From positions 62,001 to 126,000 of the forward strand of contig CALCYT010000040.1 in assembly GCA_937906455.1 (NCBI GenBank): a DNA stretch of 64,000 nucleotides, written 5' to 3'. Shown here piece by piece: positions 35,884 to 46,000 of this stretch (the first letter of the stretch is position 1; every line of letters begins with the position of its first letter). The translations under genes were made by a program, and so were the position numbers. The stretch comes from an uncultured Bacteroidales bacterium (GTDB lineage: Bacteria; Bacteroidota; Bacteroidia; Bacteroidales; F082). The notes under the pieces were generated by a model. That model did not search any database, had not been told where the DNA came from, and worked only from the letters and a program-made list of their open reading frames with translations.

Positions 35884-36495
35884 ATGAAAAAAGTATTATT
35901 AATCATCGCGGCGATGCTGATGTTAGGCGGATGCTGCAAGGAAACAACAAACAAAACAGCCATGAATACTACAATGGAAGACCTTCTGACACGTCGAAGT
36001 GTACGTACTTACACCGACGAGATGCCTCCTTTTGAGGTTATTGAAGAAATCTGCGAGGCCGGAACATACGCCCCGACGGGAATGAACAAACAATCCCCTA
36101 TCATCCTTGCGGTGACAAACCGTGAGGTACGTGACCGCATGAGCAAGCTTAACGGTGCAGTGTTCGGTCTCGACAACGACCGTGACCCATTCTACGGCGC
36201 GCCTGTGGTTTTAGTTGTTCTCGCCGACACCACGGCATCTTACACCTGGAAGGAGGACGGCTCTCTCGTGATGAGCAACCTGCTCAATGCGGCACACGCC
36301 AAAGGACTCGGCTCTTGCTGGATTCACCGCGCCAAAGAGGTGTTCGAGACCGAAGAAGGCAAAGCCATCCTTCGTGACCTCGGCATCGATGACACGAAAT
36401 ACGTGGGAATCGGCAACTGCATCCTCGGCTATGTGAGAGGCGACTACCCTCAAGCCAAGCCAAGAAAAGACAACTATGTTTATTGGATCAAGTAA
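35884..36495 (+). CDS. nitroreductase-family FMN protein with lipoprotein signal
   Basis: This 203-residue protein begins with a clear lipoprotein signal (VLLIIAAMLMLGGCC, Cys17) followed by a short linker. The nitroreductase domain then starts at MEDLLTRRSVRTYTDEMPPFEVIEEICEAGTYAPTGMNKQ, with the family's RRSVR phosphate-binding and APTGMNKQ FMN-contact motifs, later MSNLLNAAHAKGLGSCWIHRAKEVF and the C-terminal GYVRGDYP. Family members reduce nitro, quinone or flavin substrates with NAD(P)H and are usually cytosolic, so a membrane-anchored exported form is unusual. Starting at the internal ATG 35962 would give a cytosolic form, but the promoter position and the well-formed signal favour 35884. 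Confidence 0.85.
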   Translation: MKKVLLIIAAMLMLGGCCKETTNKTAMNTTMEDLLTRRSVRTYTDEMPPFEVIEEICEAGTYAPTGMNKQSPIILAVTNREVRDRMSKLNGAVFGLDNDRDPFYGAPVVLVVLADTTASYTWKEDGSLVMSNLLNAAHAKGLGSCWIHRAKEVFETEEGKAILRDLGIDDTKYVGIGNCILGYVRGDYPQAKPRKDNYVYWIK

Positions 36496-36507
36496 CGAAA
36501 GAAATTA

Positions 36508-39500
36508 TTATTTCATATTCGTCTTATCCGGCCACTCCGGTACTGAAGGCTCTTGAGGCCAGCTCTTCATCTGTTCCAGAATCACCTCGATTGCCTTATC
36601 CAATTGGGCGTCAATGCCATTAAATTCATCGTATGGGTTGTTATCGACAACTATGTCGGGGTCAACGCCATGACCTTCGATGATCCAATTACCGTTTTGG
36701 TCGAATGGAGCGAACTCCGGACGGTTCAGCGTGCCGCCGTCGATGAACGGCAAGCTGCCGCGGATGCCCACTACGCCGCCCCATGAACGTGTGCCTATGG
36801 TGGTTCCAATCTTATAATGCTTGAACTGCCATGGGAACAAGTCGCCGTCTGATGCTGAATATTTGTTGAACAACAGCACTTTAGGGCCATTCATCATCTG
36901 GTTGGGCTTGATTTCTGCCGCACTGCCGTTGCGTGTCACCGTCCACATCGACGCCTCACGTCGCAGACGCTCGATAATCATCGGTGAGACGTTGCCGCCA
37001 CCGTTGCCACGGTCATCGATAATCAAAGCTTTCTTGGTGAGCTGAGGATAGAAATATTTTACGAACTCGTTCAAGCCTTCCGGACCCATATCAGGGATAT
37101 GAATGTAACCCACCTGGCCATTTGTAGCTTCGTTCACCTTCTTGATGTTTTTTTGCACCATATTATAATAATATAACGCATTCTCGCTTGCTATGGGCTT
37201 CACCACCACTTCACGCGCACCTTTTTCCGAAGCCTTGTCGTTCAACGAAAGCACCACAGCCTTACCTGCCTTGTCAATGAGAGCCTCATAGATGTTCGTC
37301 ATGTCTTTTGTAGGCACGCCGTCAACAGCCACGATGAAATCGCCTGCCTTGGCGTTCACTCCTATCTCCTCCAATGGCGAGATGGCGTTTTCGTTCCAGC
37401 TCTCCCCTTTCAGTATCTCCTTGATTTGATAATAACCGCTACCATCACGTTCCATTTCGGCACCAAGCAGACCAGTCTTGAGACGACGCACGGGGTCGCG
37501 GTCGCCACCACCTGTATAGGCATGTCCGATGTTAAGCTCGCCAATCATCTCACCTATAAGGTAGTTGACGTCATTTCTGTCGCCGCAATACGGAAGCAAG
37601 ACAGAATATTTATCATGGATAGCCGGCCAGTCGTTACCGTGCATGTTAGGTGCATAGAAGAAATCGCGCATCTGGCGCCACGCCTCGGTGTAAATCTGCG
37701 CCCATTCCTCATGCAGGTTAACCCATTTCTTCATGTTTGAGAGGTCAACGGCATCTTTATCCATGCCTTTGGTCTCACGTTTCGGAGCGTTGATAACCAT
37801 ATACTTGCCACGACTTCTTACCATCATTTTCTTGCCGTCGGGAGTAAGGGTATAACCATTGAAATCACCTATTTTGGCAGCTTCTTTATCGTCTAAATTA
37901 TAGAAATAAAGTCCGCGTTTGTCGCCCCAAGTTGAATAATAAAGCCCGTTCTCGACAGCCTGAAGGTTATAATAATATGCCACATTCATATCCGGAAGCG
38001 GCACTACGCGGTTCATAATGCCCTCAAAATCAATCTTTATCGGCTTAACATCATCTTTCTTAGGTTCTTTTTTCTTGTCTTTGCCTTTCGACGGATGCTC
38101 ATCTTTCACCTCGTCTTTGTCAATCGACACCTCGTCATTTTTTGCCATAAATGGCGACGGAGTGTCTTTCTGCAAGGTCACAAGATAGATACGGCTCATC
38201 TCATCGTATGAGAAATTCCACTCCACATTGCTGTAATTGGGTCTGAAATCTCGTTCTGAGGTGAAATACAGATATTTTCCGTTCTTGTCGAAAGTCGGGT
38301 TTGATGAGTTGAACCAGGTATCGGTTACCGGTTCAGTCTTCTGATTATCAACATTATAGATAAAGATACGGCTAAATTCAGACATATTTGAATTGACGAA
38401 TGCTATCCATTTGCTGTCGGGCGACCAGGTAAAGTTTCTTATCTCTCCCGCTTGGCTTCTCGCTATTTCGGTGACTTTCTTAGATGCCACGTCAATCATC
38501 ATGAGGCGGTTCATTTTGTCGTACCAAACTATTTTCTTGCTGTCGGGCGACCATGCCGGCTGATATTTGTATGTCGCCGAAACTCTTTGAGGGTCAGTGA
38601 GTTGTATCGCATCTTCCTTTCCATCCTGTTTTTGGATGTACAGCTCGTCGTCGCCGGTGCGGTCGGAGATGTAAGCTATATATTCACCGTCCGGCGACCA
38701 TGCCACGTTGCGGTCATGTACACCGTCGGATTTGGTAAGATTTCTTGTAATCCCTGACTCCACAGGCACCGTCCAGATGTCGCCGCGACCACTCAGAACG
38801 AGGCGTTTACCGTCGGGTGACACATCAGATGAGGTGATGTATTTCGATGCGTCAACATATTTTGTCCTTGCGTTGATGCCGTCACCGATGATTTGCACCG
38901 GAATCTTGTGTATTGAATTGTCTTTCAAATTTAAACGATACAATTCACCGCCGTTTTCATAAACGATGTCACTGTCGCCGAGCGAAGGATATTTCACATC
39001 ATACAAGGTGTAGTCAGTGACTTTCGTAAGTTGTTTGTCATCAAGGTCATAGCAGAAGATATTCATAGTTCTGTCACGATCGGAGCAGAAATAAATCTTG
39101 TTGCCCGCCCACATCGGGAAGATGTCCTGAGCATCGTTGTTGGTGATGTTTGTAAGCTCTTTGGTGTTGAAGTCGAAAATCCAGACATCGTCAGCCATGC
39201 CGCCACGATAATATTTCCAGGTACGGAACTCGCGCATCACACGGTTGAACGCAATCTTCTGACCGTCAGGCGAATAGCTTAGCCAGCCGCCTTCTGCAAA
39301 CGGCAGTTGTTCGCCCAATCCCCCGTTGATGTCAGCCACGAAGAGCTGCCCCACGAAATCATCCCAAGTTATTCTGCGTGAACGATATACGATGTGTTCG
39401 TTGTCTTTCCACGTCATAACGATATTGTTAGGTCCCATGCGGTCGGACAAATCATCACGGTCGAGGGTGGCGGTGAATGTAACACGTTGAGGCTCACCAC

Positions 39501-39792
39501 CATTGGCGGGTATCACGTAAACCTCGGTGTTGCCGTCATATTGTCCTGTAAACGCGATATGTCTCCCGTCGGGTGAGAATCTCGCGAAAATCTCAAACCC
39601 GTCAGGGTCGTTGGTCAATTGCCGCGCCACTCCGCCGTTGATGTCAACAGTGTAAAGGTCACCGGCATAGCTGAAGACCACTTGGTTTCCGTGAATAGCC
39701 GGGAAACGCAGCATCTTCGCCTCATTCTGTGCTTGTGACGACAATGCGCCAAACACAAACAACATACTGATAATCAATGATTTAGTTTTCAT
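36508..39792 (-). CDS. tricorn-like S41 protease (secreted)
   Basis: This 1094-residue protein has a signal peptide (SLIISMLFVFGALSSQAQ). Two beta-propeller regions follow, with PD40-type repeats (FARFSPDGRHIAFTG, AWSPDGEYIAYISD, FTWSPDSKWIAFVN); a Lys-rich linker (KGKDKKKEPKKDDVK) around residue 570; a helical region; a PDZ domain (GVNAKAGDFIVAVDGVPT); and an S41 catalytic domain with ALIIDDRGNGGGNVSPMI and YSASDGDLFPWQF holding the probable nucleophile serine. Tricorn-like proteases trim oligopeptides to smaller products; export is a Bacteroidota feature. ATG 39792 was chosen as signal-peptide start. It is last in the operon, 22 bases after the helicase-nuclease gene. Confidence 0.9.
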   Translation of the reverse strand: MKTKSLIISMLFVFGALSSQAQNEAKMLRFPAIHGNQVVFSYAGDLYTVDINGGVARQLTNDPDGFEIFARFSPDGRHIAFTGQYDGNTEVYVIPANGGEPQRVTFTATLDRDDLSDRMGPNNIVMTWKDNEHIVYRSRRITWDDFVGQLFVADINGGLGEQLPFAEGGWLSYSPDGQKIAFNRVMREFRTWKYYRGGMADDVWIFDFNTKELTNITNNDAQDIFPMWAGNKIYFCSDRDRTMNIFCYDLDDKQLTKVTDYTLYDVKYPSLGDSDIVYENGGELYRLNLKDNSIHKIPVQIIGDGINARTKYVDASKYITSSDVSPDGKRLVLSGRGDIWTVPVESGITRNLTKSDGVHDRNVAWSPDGEYIAYISDRTGDDELYIQKQDGKEDAIQLTDPQRVSATYKYQPAWSPDSKKIVWYDKMNRLMMIDVASKKVTEIARSQAGEIRNFTWSPDSKWIAFVNSNMSEFSRIFIYNVDNQKTEPVTDTWFNSSNPTFDKNGKYLYFTSERDFRPNYSNVEWNFSYDEMSRIYLVTLQKDTPSPFMAKNDEVSIDKDEVKDEHPSKGKDKKKEPKKDDVKPIKIDFEGIMNRVVPLPDMNVAYYYNLQAVENGLYYSTWGDKRGLYFYNLDDKEAAKIGDFNGYTLTPDGKKMMVRSRGKYMVINAPKRETKGMDKDAVDLSNMKKWVNLHEEWAQIYTEAWRQMRDFFYAPNMHGNDWPAIHDKYSVLLPYCGDRNDVNYLIGEMIGELNIGHAYTGGGDRDPVRRLKTGLLGAEMERDGSGYYQIKEILKGESWNENAISPLEEIGVNAKAGDFIVAVDGVPTKDMTNIYEALIDKAGKAVVLSLNDKASEKGAREVVVKPIASENALYYYNMVQKNIKKVNEATNGQVGYIHIPDMGPEGLNEFVKYFYPQLTKKALIIDDRGNGGGNVSPMIIERLRREASMWTVTRNGSAAEIKPNQMMNGPKVLLFNKYSASDGDLFPWQFKHYKIGTTIGTRSWGGVVGIRGSLPFIDGGTLNRPEFAPFDQNGNWIIEGHGVDPDIVVDNNPYDEFNGIDAQLDKAIEVILEQMKSWPQEPSVPEWPDKTNMK

Positions 39793-39814
39793 GATATTAA
39801 ATTTTAAAATTTTA

Positions 39815-42800
39815 TTATTTTTCATCATTTTCAGTGACAAGCGGAACACGTTTTATTTTTATTTCATCACCAAGATAAACGAGATAGCCCTTAATCTCTT
39901 GATTTCCATTCATTTGCATCAACGCAGACATATAGTCTCGCAATTGGTTAAAGTACTCGTCATGTTCTTTGCCGGTCTTATAATCAATCAAAATAACGCC
40001 GTTTTGAGTCTCCGCATATCTGTCGGGACGTATTATTCTGCCATCGTGAGTATGAATATCCATCTCGTTTTTCACGATGGCGTCATCAGAAAACGCAGGT
40101 TTAAGTTCCGGAATATCAGTCACTTTACGGAAAGTGTCGAGAAGTTTCAAAGCCTGTTCCTTGTCGATTGTCCCGTCGTTGACGTAAGGGCGCAACGCTC
40201 TCTCGGCGTCGTCGATTGTCTTGATATGCGACAGTATCTGATGAACTAAAGAGCCCCATTCATCCGGCATGAACGTGCCTTTTTCAGCCCAAATCATAGT
40301 CGGGTCAGGGTCAACCGTGAGTTTTTCAAACCAGTTGATTGTAGCAGGAAGAGTGTCGTTGTCTTTTGACTCTAAAATCTCCACACCATTGTTTTTTATG
40401 GTTTTCTCTTTGATATTCAATAAGGTAGCAGTGATATTTCCATAGTAATACGATGTCATCTCCTCGCCTTCCACAACTTCAAATTCATTTTTTTTCACAA
40501 AATAATCGTCAAAGCCAAAGTCTTCACCATCATCTCTAACATGTTGAATATCAAGATTATCCAAAAAGAAATCAGTAAAGAGGTTATAACTGTTGTCCGA
40601 TTTCTCCGAAGGTTTTTTATCGTTGGTATAGACAAAAAGCATATCTTTGGCACGTGTCATAGCGACGTACATGATGTCGAGCACATCGAGTTTTGTCTTG
40701 TTTTCCTCGTTTTTCACAAGATATTCATATTTAGTGCCAAGGAGTTTTTCTTTGGATAGTTTCAACAAAAAAGCGTCGAGATAAGGGATGCCTTCAGTGT
40801 CTTCATTATCAGCGCATTGCATCCAAATCTCGTTTTGGGTGAACTTTGCGTTCAAGGCAGTGTCGGCGTATGGATATAGCACCACCTTGAATTCCAGACC
40901 TTTAGCCTTATGAATCGTCATTATGTTGACGCAGTCGAGGTCACCTGTGATTTGCACCGCAAGTTTCGATTTTTTCTTATCCCAAAACTCCAGAAAATCA
41001 CCGATTCCTGCACTATGACGGCTCTGCCATTCATAAATCATGTTCATGAAATATTGCAGGAAGACATCTTCTAAAACATTGAAATTGTATGACTTACATA
41101 TTTGGATACACAAGTCATAAATGTTGTATGAGGCATTTAAGGCATTAAATCCGCTTTGCGGAGCGTCTTCGCATCCGGTCTTCGCCGAATAGAACCCTAA
41201 AGCCATTTTTGTCACCGGATTTTTGTCATCGACCATGAGACTCAATGTGTTAACAATCATCTGAACCTTGTCGGATGACTGCAACAGCACCGATTCGGCC
41301 GACAGCACCTCGATACCGTTTGCGACAAGATGATTTGCGATGTCGGCACCGTCGTTATTGGAACGCACCAATATTGTAATATCCTTATAATCAATGCCTT
41401 GACTATGCAAATCGATAATTCGCCTTACTATTGCGTCTTTGACTTTATCCTTGTAATCGGCGGTTTTCATTTCGCCGTGAAACACCTCCACCGACACGAA
41501 ACCGTCAGGTTTTTGAGTGTCGTAAATTTGCTCGGCATCATTATAAACATCCGTGAAGTTCAGGAAACGCCCAGCAAAGCGGAAGAAAGTGTTGTTGAAC
41601 TTGATTACATTTTTTGAGGAGCGGTAATTAGTTCCGAGCGTCATTTTTTGCGCTGAGTTTTCAAACTGCGCCTCACAACGCGCTCCGAACTCACCTTCGG
41701 GACGTTTGTAAATCCTTGGCAGCTTGATGATTTGCTCCACCTCGCCGCTACGGAACCGGTAAATGGACTGTTTGGCGTCGCCTACAATCATGTTCTTGTT
41801 GCCAAACGAGAGGCTGTTTTCCATCAACGGGAGGAAATTCTGCCATTGTAGCACCGAGGTGTCCTGAAACTCATCAATGAAATAATGCTTGTATTTCTCG
41901 CCTATCCTCTCGTATATAAAAGGCACCGAGCAGTCGCCCAGAATGTCGGAGATGCGCTTGTTGAACTCAGAGATATGCACCTGCGAGGTCTCGGCTACAA
42001 ACTCCCTGATAAGCTCAAAGATATGGTTACGCAAGACGTACAAATACAAGTCTTTTTCAATGATTTCAAACACTAACTTCTTTGAATACAACGACTTATA
42101 TTGTACAACTGCGTCGGCATAAACCGCAACGATGGAACAATCGGTGATATGGCTTTTTGCATCGTTCCAGCGTTTCTCGCCGCTCAGAATCTTGTCGATG
42201 GTGGCGGTGGTGACAACGCTTTTCCCCTCCTGAATCTTCTTTTTCACCGACGGCAGTCCTGTTTTAGCCTTGCCGTTATAATCAATGTCGGTGATTCCAA
42301 GACGATTCTCTTCTGCTTCTATATCTTTGACAATCAACGATAAAGCTTCATTTATCCTTTCGTTTTCAGTATGGACATATTGCTTTATTGTTTTATATTT
42401 TTCTTCATCCAAGTCGATGAAATTCTTGTAGTTGCCTTTACGGTAGGCGTCTTCTGAAAGTAGTTTCTCGATATATTCGCCGATAAGTTTTTTGACGTTC
42501 CAGGAGGTCTCCTCCGAGAGGTTAAACTCCACAAATTCCGACAGGATCTTGGTTATGAACTTGTTTTTTCCAATCTCGTCGGAGAGCCTTTGGATTATTT
42601 CATCGATAAGGTCGTCGTTATCGAGAATCACCGAGTATTGTCCGGGCAAATCGAGTTCCCGCGCGAAGCTGCGTGAAAGCCGTTGCACGAAGCTGTCGAT
42701 AGTACACACAGCCATATCGCTATAGTTATGTAAGATACTGATATACAGTCTCTTAGCCCGAATTATAAGTTCACTCTCCTGTATTCTCAGCTCATCCAAA

Positions 42801-43048
42801 AGATACGCCCTCATTTGTTTTATGTCGCCATCTGCGGAGCCTTCACTGATGCCGAGAAGGAAGCGTAAAATCTTGGCTTTCATCTCGTTAGCGGCTTTAT
42901 TGGTAAACGTCACAGCCAGAATCTCGCGGTAAGCGTCGGTATTATCGCCCAAACACAAGGTGAGATATTCCTTCACTATGGTGAAGGTCTTGCCGGAGCC
43001 TGCCGAGGCTTTGTATATTTTGAAAGGCTTATTTTGAGGGCTGTTCAT
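39815..43048 (-). CDS. addA: AddA-type UvrD-like helicase with C-terminal PD-(D/E)XK nuclease
   Basis: This 1077-residue superfamily 1 helicase shows motif I ASAGSGKTFTI near residue 15, motif Ia VTFTNKAANEMK, motif II FIDEFQDTSVLQWQN, motif III VGDAKQSIYRFRSGE, motif IV TNYRSS, motif V TIHKAKGLEFKVV and motif VI VAMTRAKD. The C-terminus carries a RecB-type nuclease motif (GRIIRPDRYAETQNGVILIDYKTG). It would process double-strand breaks like AddA/RecB; the AddB/RecC partner is not in this window. The start lies 20 bases inside the 3' end of tamB, so translation is probably coupled. The symbol is given by architecture; the two-subunit complex is assumed. Confidence 0.88.
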   Translation of the reverse strand: MNSPQNKPFKIYKASAGSGKTFTIVKEYLTLCLGDNTDAYREILAVTFTNKAANEMKAKILRFLLGISEGSADGDIKQMRAYLLDELRIQESELIIRAKRLYISILHNYSDMAVCTIDSFVQRLSRSFARELDLPGQYSVILDNDDLIDEIIQRLSDEIGKNKFITKILSEFVEFNLSEETSWNVKKLIGEYIEKLLSEDAYRKGNYKNFIDLDEEKYKTIKQYVHTENERINEALSLIVKDIEAEENRLGITDIDYNGKAKTGLPSVKKKIQEGKSVVTTATIDKILSGEKRWNDAKSHITDCSIVAVYADAVVQYKSLYSKKLVFEIIEKDLYLYVLRNHIFELIREFVAETSQVHISEFNKRISDILGDCSVPFIYERIGEKYKHYFIDEFQDTSVLQWQNFLPLMENSLSFGNKNMIVGDAKQSIYRFRSGEVEQIIKLPRIYKRPEGEFGARCEAQFENSAQKMTLGTNYRSSKNVIKFNNTFFRFAGRFLNFTDVYNDAEQIYDTQKPDGFVSVEVFHGEMKTADYKDKVKDAIVRRIIDLHSQGIDYKDITILVRSNNDGADIANHLVANGIEVLSAESVLLQSSDKVQMIVNTLSLMVDDKNPVTKMALGFYSAKTGCEDAPQSGFNALNASYNIYDLCIQICKSYNFNVLEDVFLQYFMNMIYEWQSRHSAGIGDFLEFWDKKKSKLAVQITGDLDCVNIMTIHKAKGLEFKVVLYPYADTALNAKFTQNEIWMQCADNEDTEGIPYLDAFLLKLSKEKLLGTKYEYLVKNEENKTKLDVLDIMYVAMTRAKDMLFVYTNDKKPSEKSDNSYNLFTDFFLDNLDIQHVRDDGEDFGFDDYFVKKNEFEVVEGEEMTSYYYGNITATLLNIKEKTIKNNGVEILESKDNDTLPATINWFEKLTVDPDPTMIWAEKGTFMPDEWGSLVHQILSHIKTIDDAERALRPYVNDGTIDKEQALKLLDTFRKVTDIPELKPAFSDDAIVKNEMDIHTHDGRIIRPDRYAETQNGVILIDYKTGKEHDEYFNQLRDYMSALMQMNGNQEIKGYLVYLGDEIKIKRVPLVTENDEK

Positions 43049-46000
43049 TGTTTTTTCTTGTCTTTTTCTTGTTTTTCTTATTTGATGTGAACACTTCCCT
43101 CAAATTGTCGAAGCTTTGTGAGAATGAGATACCAATGCCTTGCGTGAAGTCGGAGTAGTTTTCAAACGAATAATAGTAGTAATTATTTTTGATATTTGTG
43201 TGATTATAAGCCTTAAAGCTCCATCGTTTCGACAAGCGCCATGTCAAATCGACATCACCGACGATATTGTTGGCGTTGCTTGCGTCGCTCTTACTGCCTC
43301 TTATGACACCGAAATTGCCTTCAATGGTCAGACGGTCGTCAAAAAGCTGTGTTGACAGCGACACCTCTATCTCTTCGTTAGTGAGCTGGTCGTTAGGCGT
43401 GTAGTTTATACCTATGTCGAAATCCTTTGACAGCATTGACAGCAGGTTGCTCAGCTGTGATGTGATGACGCTGTAGCCCGCCGTGGTGCCGATTCTGCTG
43501 ATATTGCTTTCGGCATTGTAGGCGAACGAGCCGAACATCATGAGTGACAGCACTTGTTGTGCCATCACCCCTTGGTTTGTGGTGTCAATTACTGAAAACA
43601 CAAGGGTTTTGGTGTCTTCTTTCACGTTAGGAAGCTCAAGTCCGAATGTTATTGTCGGATTCATCAGTTTGTCGGACAGCCTTATGATGCAGTCAACATT
43701 GATATTGTTTGTCAGGGCGGTGGAGTCAACGGCGGCGGTGCCGAGCGAGGTTAGCGACGACTTTGTCCTATAAACGCCCACGATGTCAACATCCGCGTCG
43801 GCGGGGTCGCCGGTCCAACGCAATGTGCCTCCGTTACGCAGCGTGAATGTCCGTTTCATCATTTCGAGAGAGAAATTAAATGCGCCGCTCGTGATGATAT
43901 AATCGCCACGAAGCTCGAAATCGCCTGACGCCACACCTATATTAACATTGCCGTTGCCTCGCGCATTGATGCTTCCGATGTTTTGAGGCAGGTATATATT
44001 CATGACGGCGTCGGAGTTGACAGCAGCGTTGAGGTTTAGTGTGAACTCTCGCTCATCGTCTTCTATCTCCGGGACTATTGCCTCCACGACGGTATCCGAC
44101 ACTTCTGTCGTTTGCACGAACACCACAAAATCGTTATCCACCGAGGCAGTGCCGGACAACGGTATCTCTATCAGGGTGCCTTTTTTCGACACCGCGTCGA
44201 TGTCAAGGATGACGTCGTTGGCGGGTCCGCTCAGTCTCACGGTGCCGTCGGCGACAGCCGTGCCGTAGAAACCATCAGCCCTGTCAGCAGGTATATTCAG
44301 CGCGAAGAAGTCGTTGCATGTCATGTCCAAATCGAAGCTGAAATCCTTAAAATAGTTATGGTTTATTACGCCGTTAAGTATCGCCACGTTGCCTATGGTG
44401 TCGTTGAGTCGGATGCTGTCAAACACTATCTTGTTTTCACGCAGACTGACTTTATCGGACAGCGAGTAATAAGTATTCAGGTAGTTAATCTGGCAGCCTG
44501 CGTTGTTAAATTTCACGTCGCCCACACATACAGGCTCCGACAAGGATCCCGCAATTTTTATTTTGCCGCTTGCGAGTCCGCTGACGCGCGACACAGCGGA
44601 GGTTAAGAACGGTGACAATGTCCCGAGTTTGAAGTCGTCGATCATCACATCGAAACGCAAATCATTTTTACGCTTACGCGGATAATAATAACCCATAAGA
44701 CCCGCCGTCTCGTGCCGATCGTCGCCCGACAAGCTGTTATACACATCTATGTTGATGAAGATAGACTCGTCGGGGTCGTGCCATTTCGCGGTGGCTCTCA
44801 CCTCGCCTATCTCTTGTCCGTTGAGGTAACACCGGTCCAGATTGATGTCAGACGAGAACGAGAAATTCTCATTAAGACCCGAAAAACCGACAAATCCGTT
44901 GAGTAAGCCGTCAAAATCAATTTTGTTTGCCGCAGTGATGAAATCGAAATCGGAGAAATCGACATTATGGAACTGTGCATACAAAGTGTCGGAATCATCG
45001 TTTGGAAACATCCCGTGTACGGCGATTTGCTGACGGTCGGTATAGAGCGTCAGATTGCTGAATTCCGTGCCCGACTTCCTGAAATCTATGCTACAGTCGG
45101 GATGCAGATGCCACACCGTGTCATTAATCCTGATGCTTTCCGTATCGAGCGACAGCACCCCTCCCGACGGGGCATGCGGCACAAACACGGACTTGATGTC
45201 AAGTTTATTGTGGTCATCCTCGTCATCGTCGTCCCATTTCAGGTTAATGTCAACCTTGTCGTCACCGAAACGCGACAAAAGCATGAAGTTCTCAATGCTT
45301 ATCGGGTCGGGGTTGTTTTCTGTGGTGTCACGTAAAATGATATCCTCTATGATGACTCTCGACGTAAACTCATCGAATTTAGCGGTGTTTTTAATGTCTA
45401 TATTCTTGAATTTCAATCCATTAAGCCACACTTCCGGTGATTCTACGGCAGAACCGTGATAAGCTATGCCGTCGGTGTAAGTGGCATTGACGGTCGTGCC
45501 TTTGCCGATATAAAGAGAGGGGGCAAACAGCTTTGTCAGCGTCCTCGTATCCTTAAAATTCATCGACAGCCAGAAGTCTTGTTTATGATTGTCAGGCACG
45601 GTGTTTTCAAACCATCCGGGCATATTCACATATCTCTTGGCGGTGTTAGCCAAGGCATTGCCCAATGTCTTGAAGTTGACGATTCCTGCACTGTTGAAAT
45701 CGAAGAAATCGCATTCAACGTTTATTTCCTTGACACCGTTATTCATCTGCACACTCGCATTGAAATCGTTCATCACGAACTCTTCCCCGTTGAAATACTT
45801 CAGCTTGTCGATTTTCAGCGAGCCCGTGATATTATCAATGTCATTACCGCTGAAATCGCAATGTATGTTCGATGACAGAATCATAATGCTATCATTATCA
45901 AGGAGATGCAACTTAACAAGGTCAATGTGTCTTATTTTGGAATTGATGCTGTAAGTGGGTGTTTCGCCATGCAAATCGGCAATTGACGAAAGGTTGACTT

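Noticed and set aside
39815..43048. UvrD-like helicase-nuclease as part of an antiphage defence island
   Set aside because: Its motif set matches housekeeping AddA/RecB repair enzymes and the neighbours are tamB and a protease, not defence genes.
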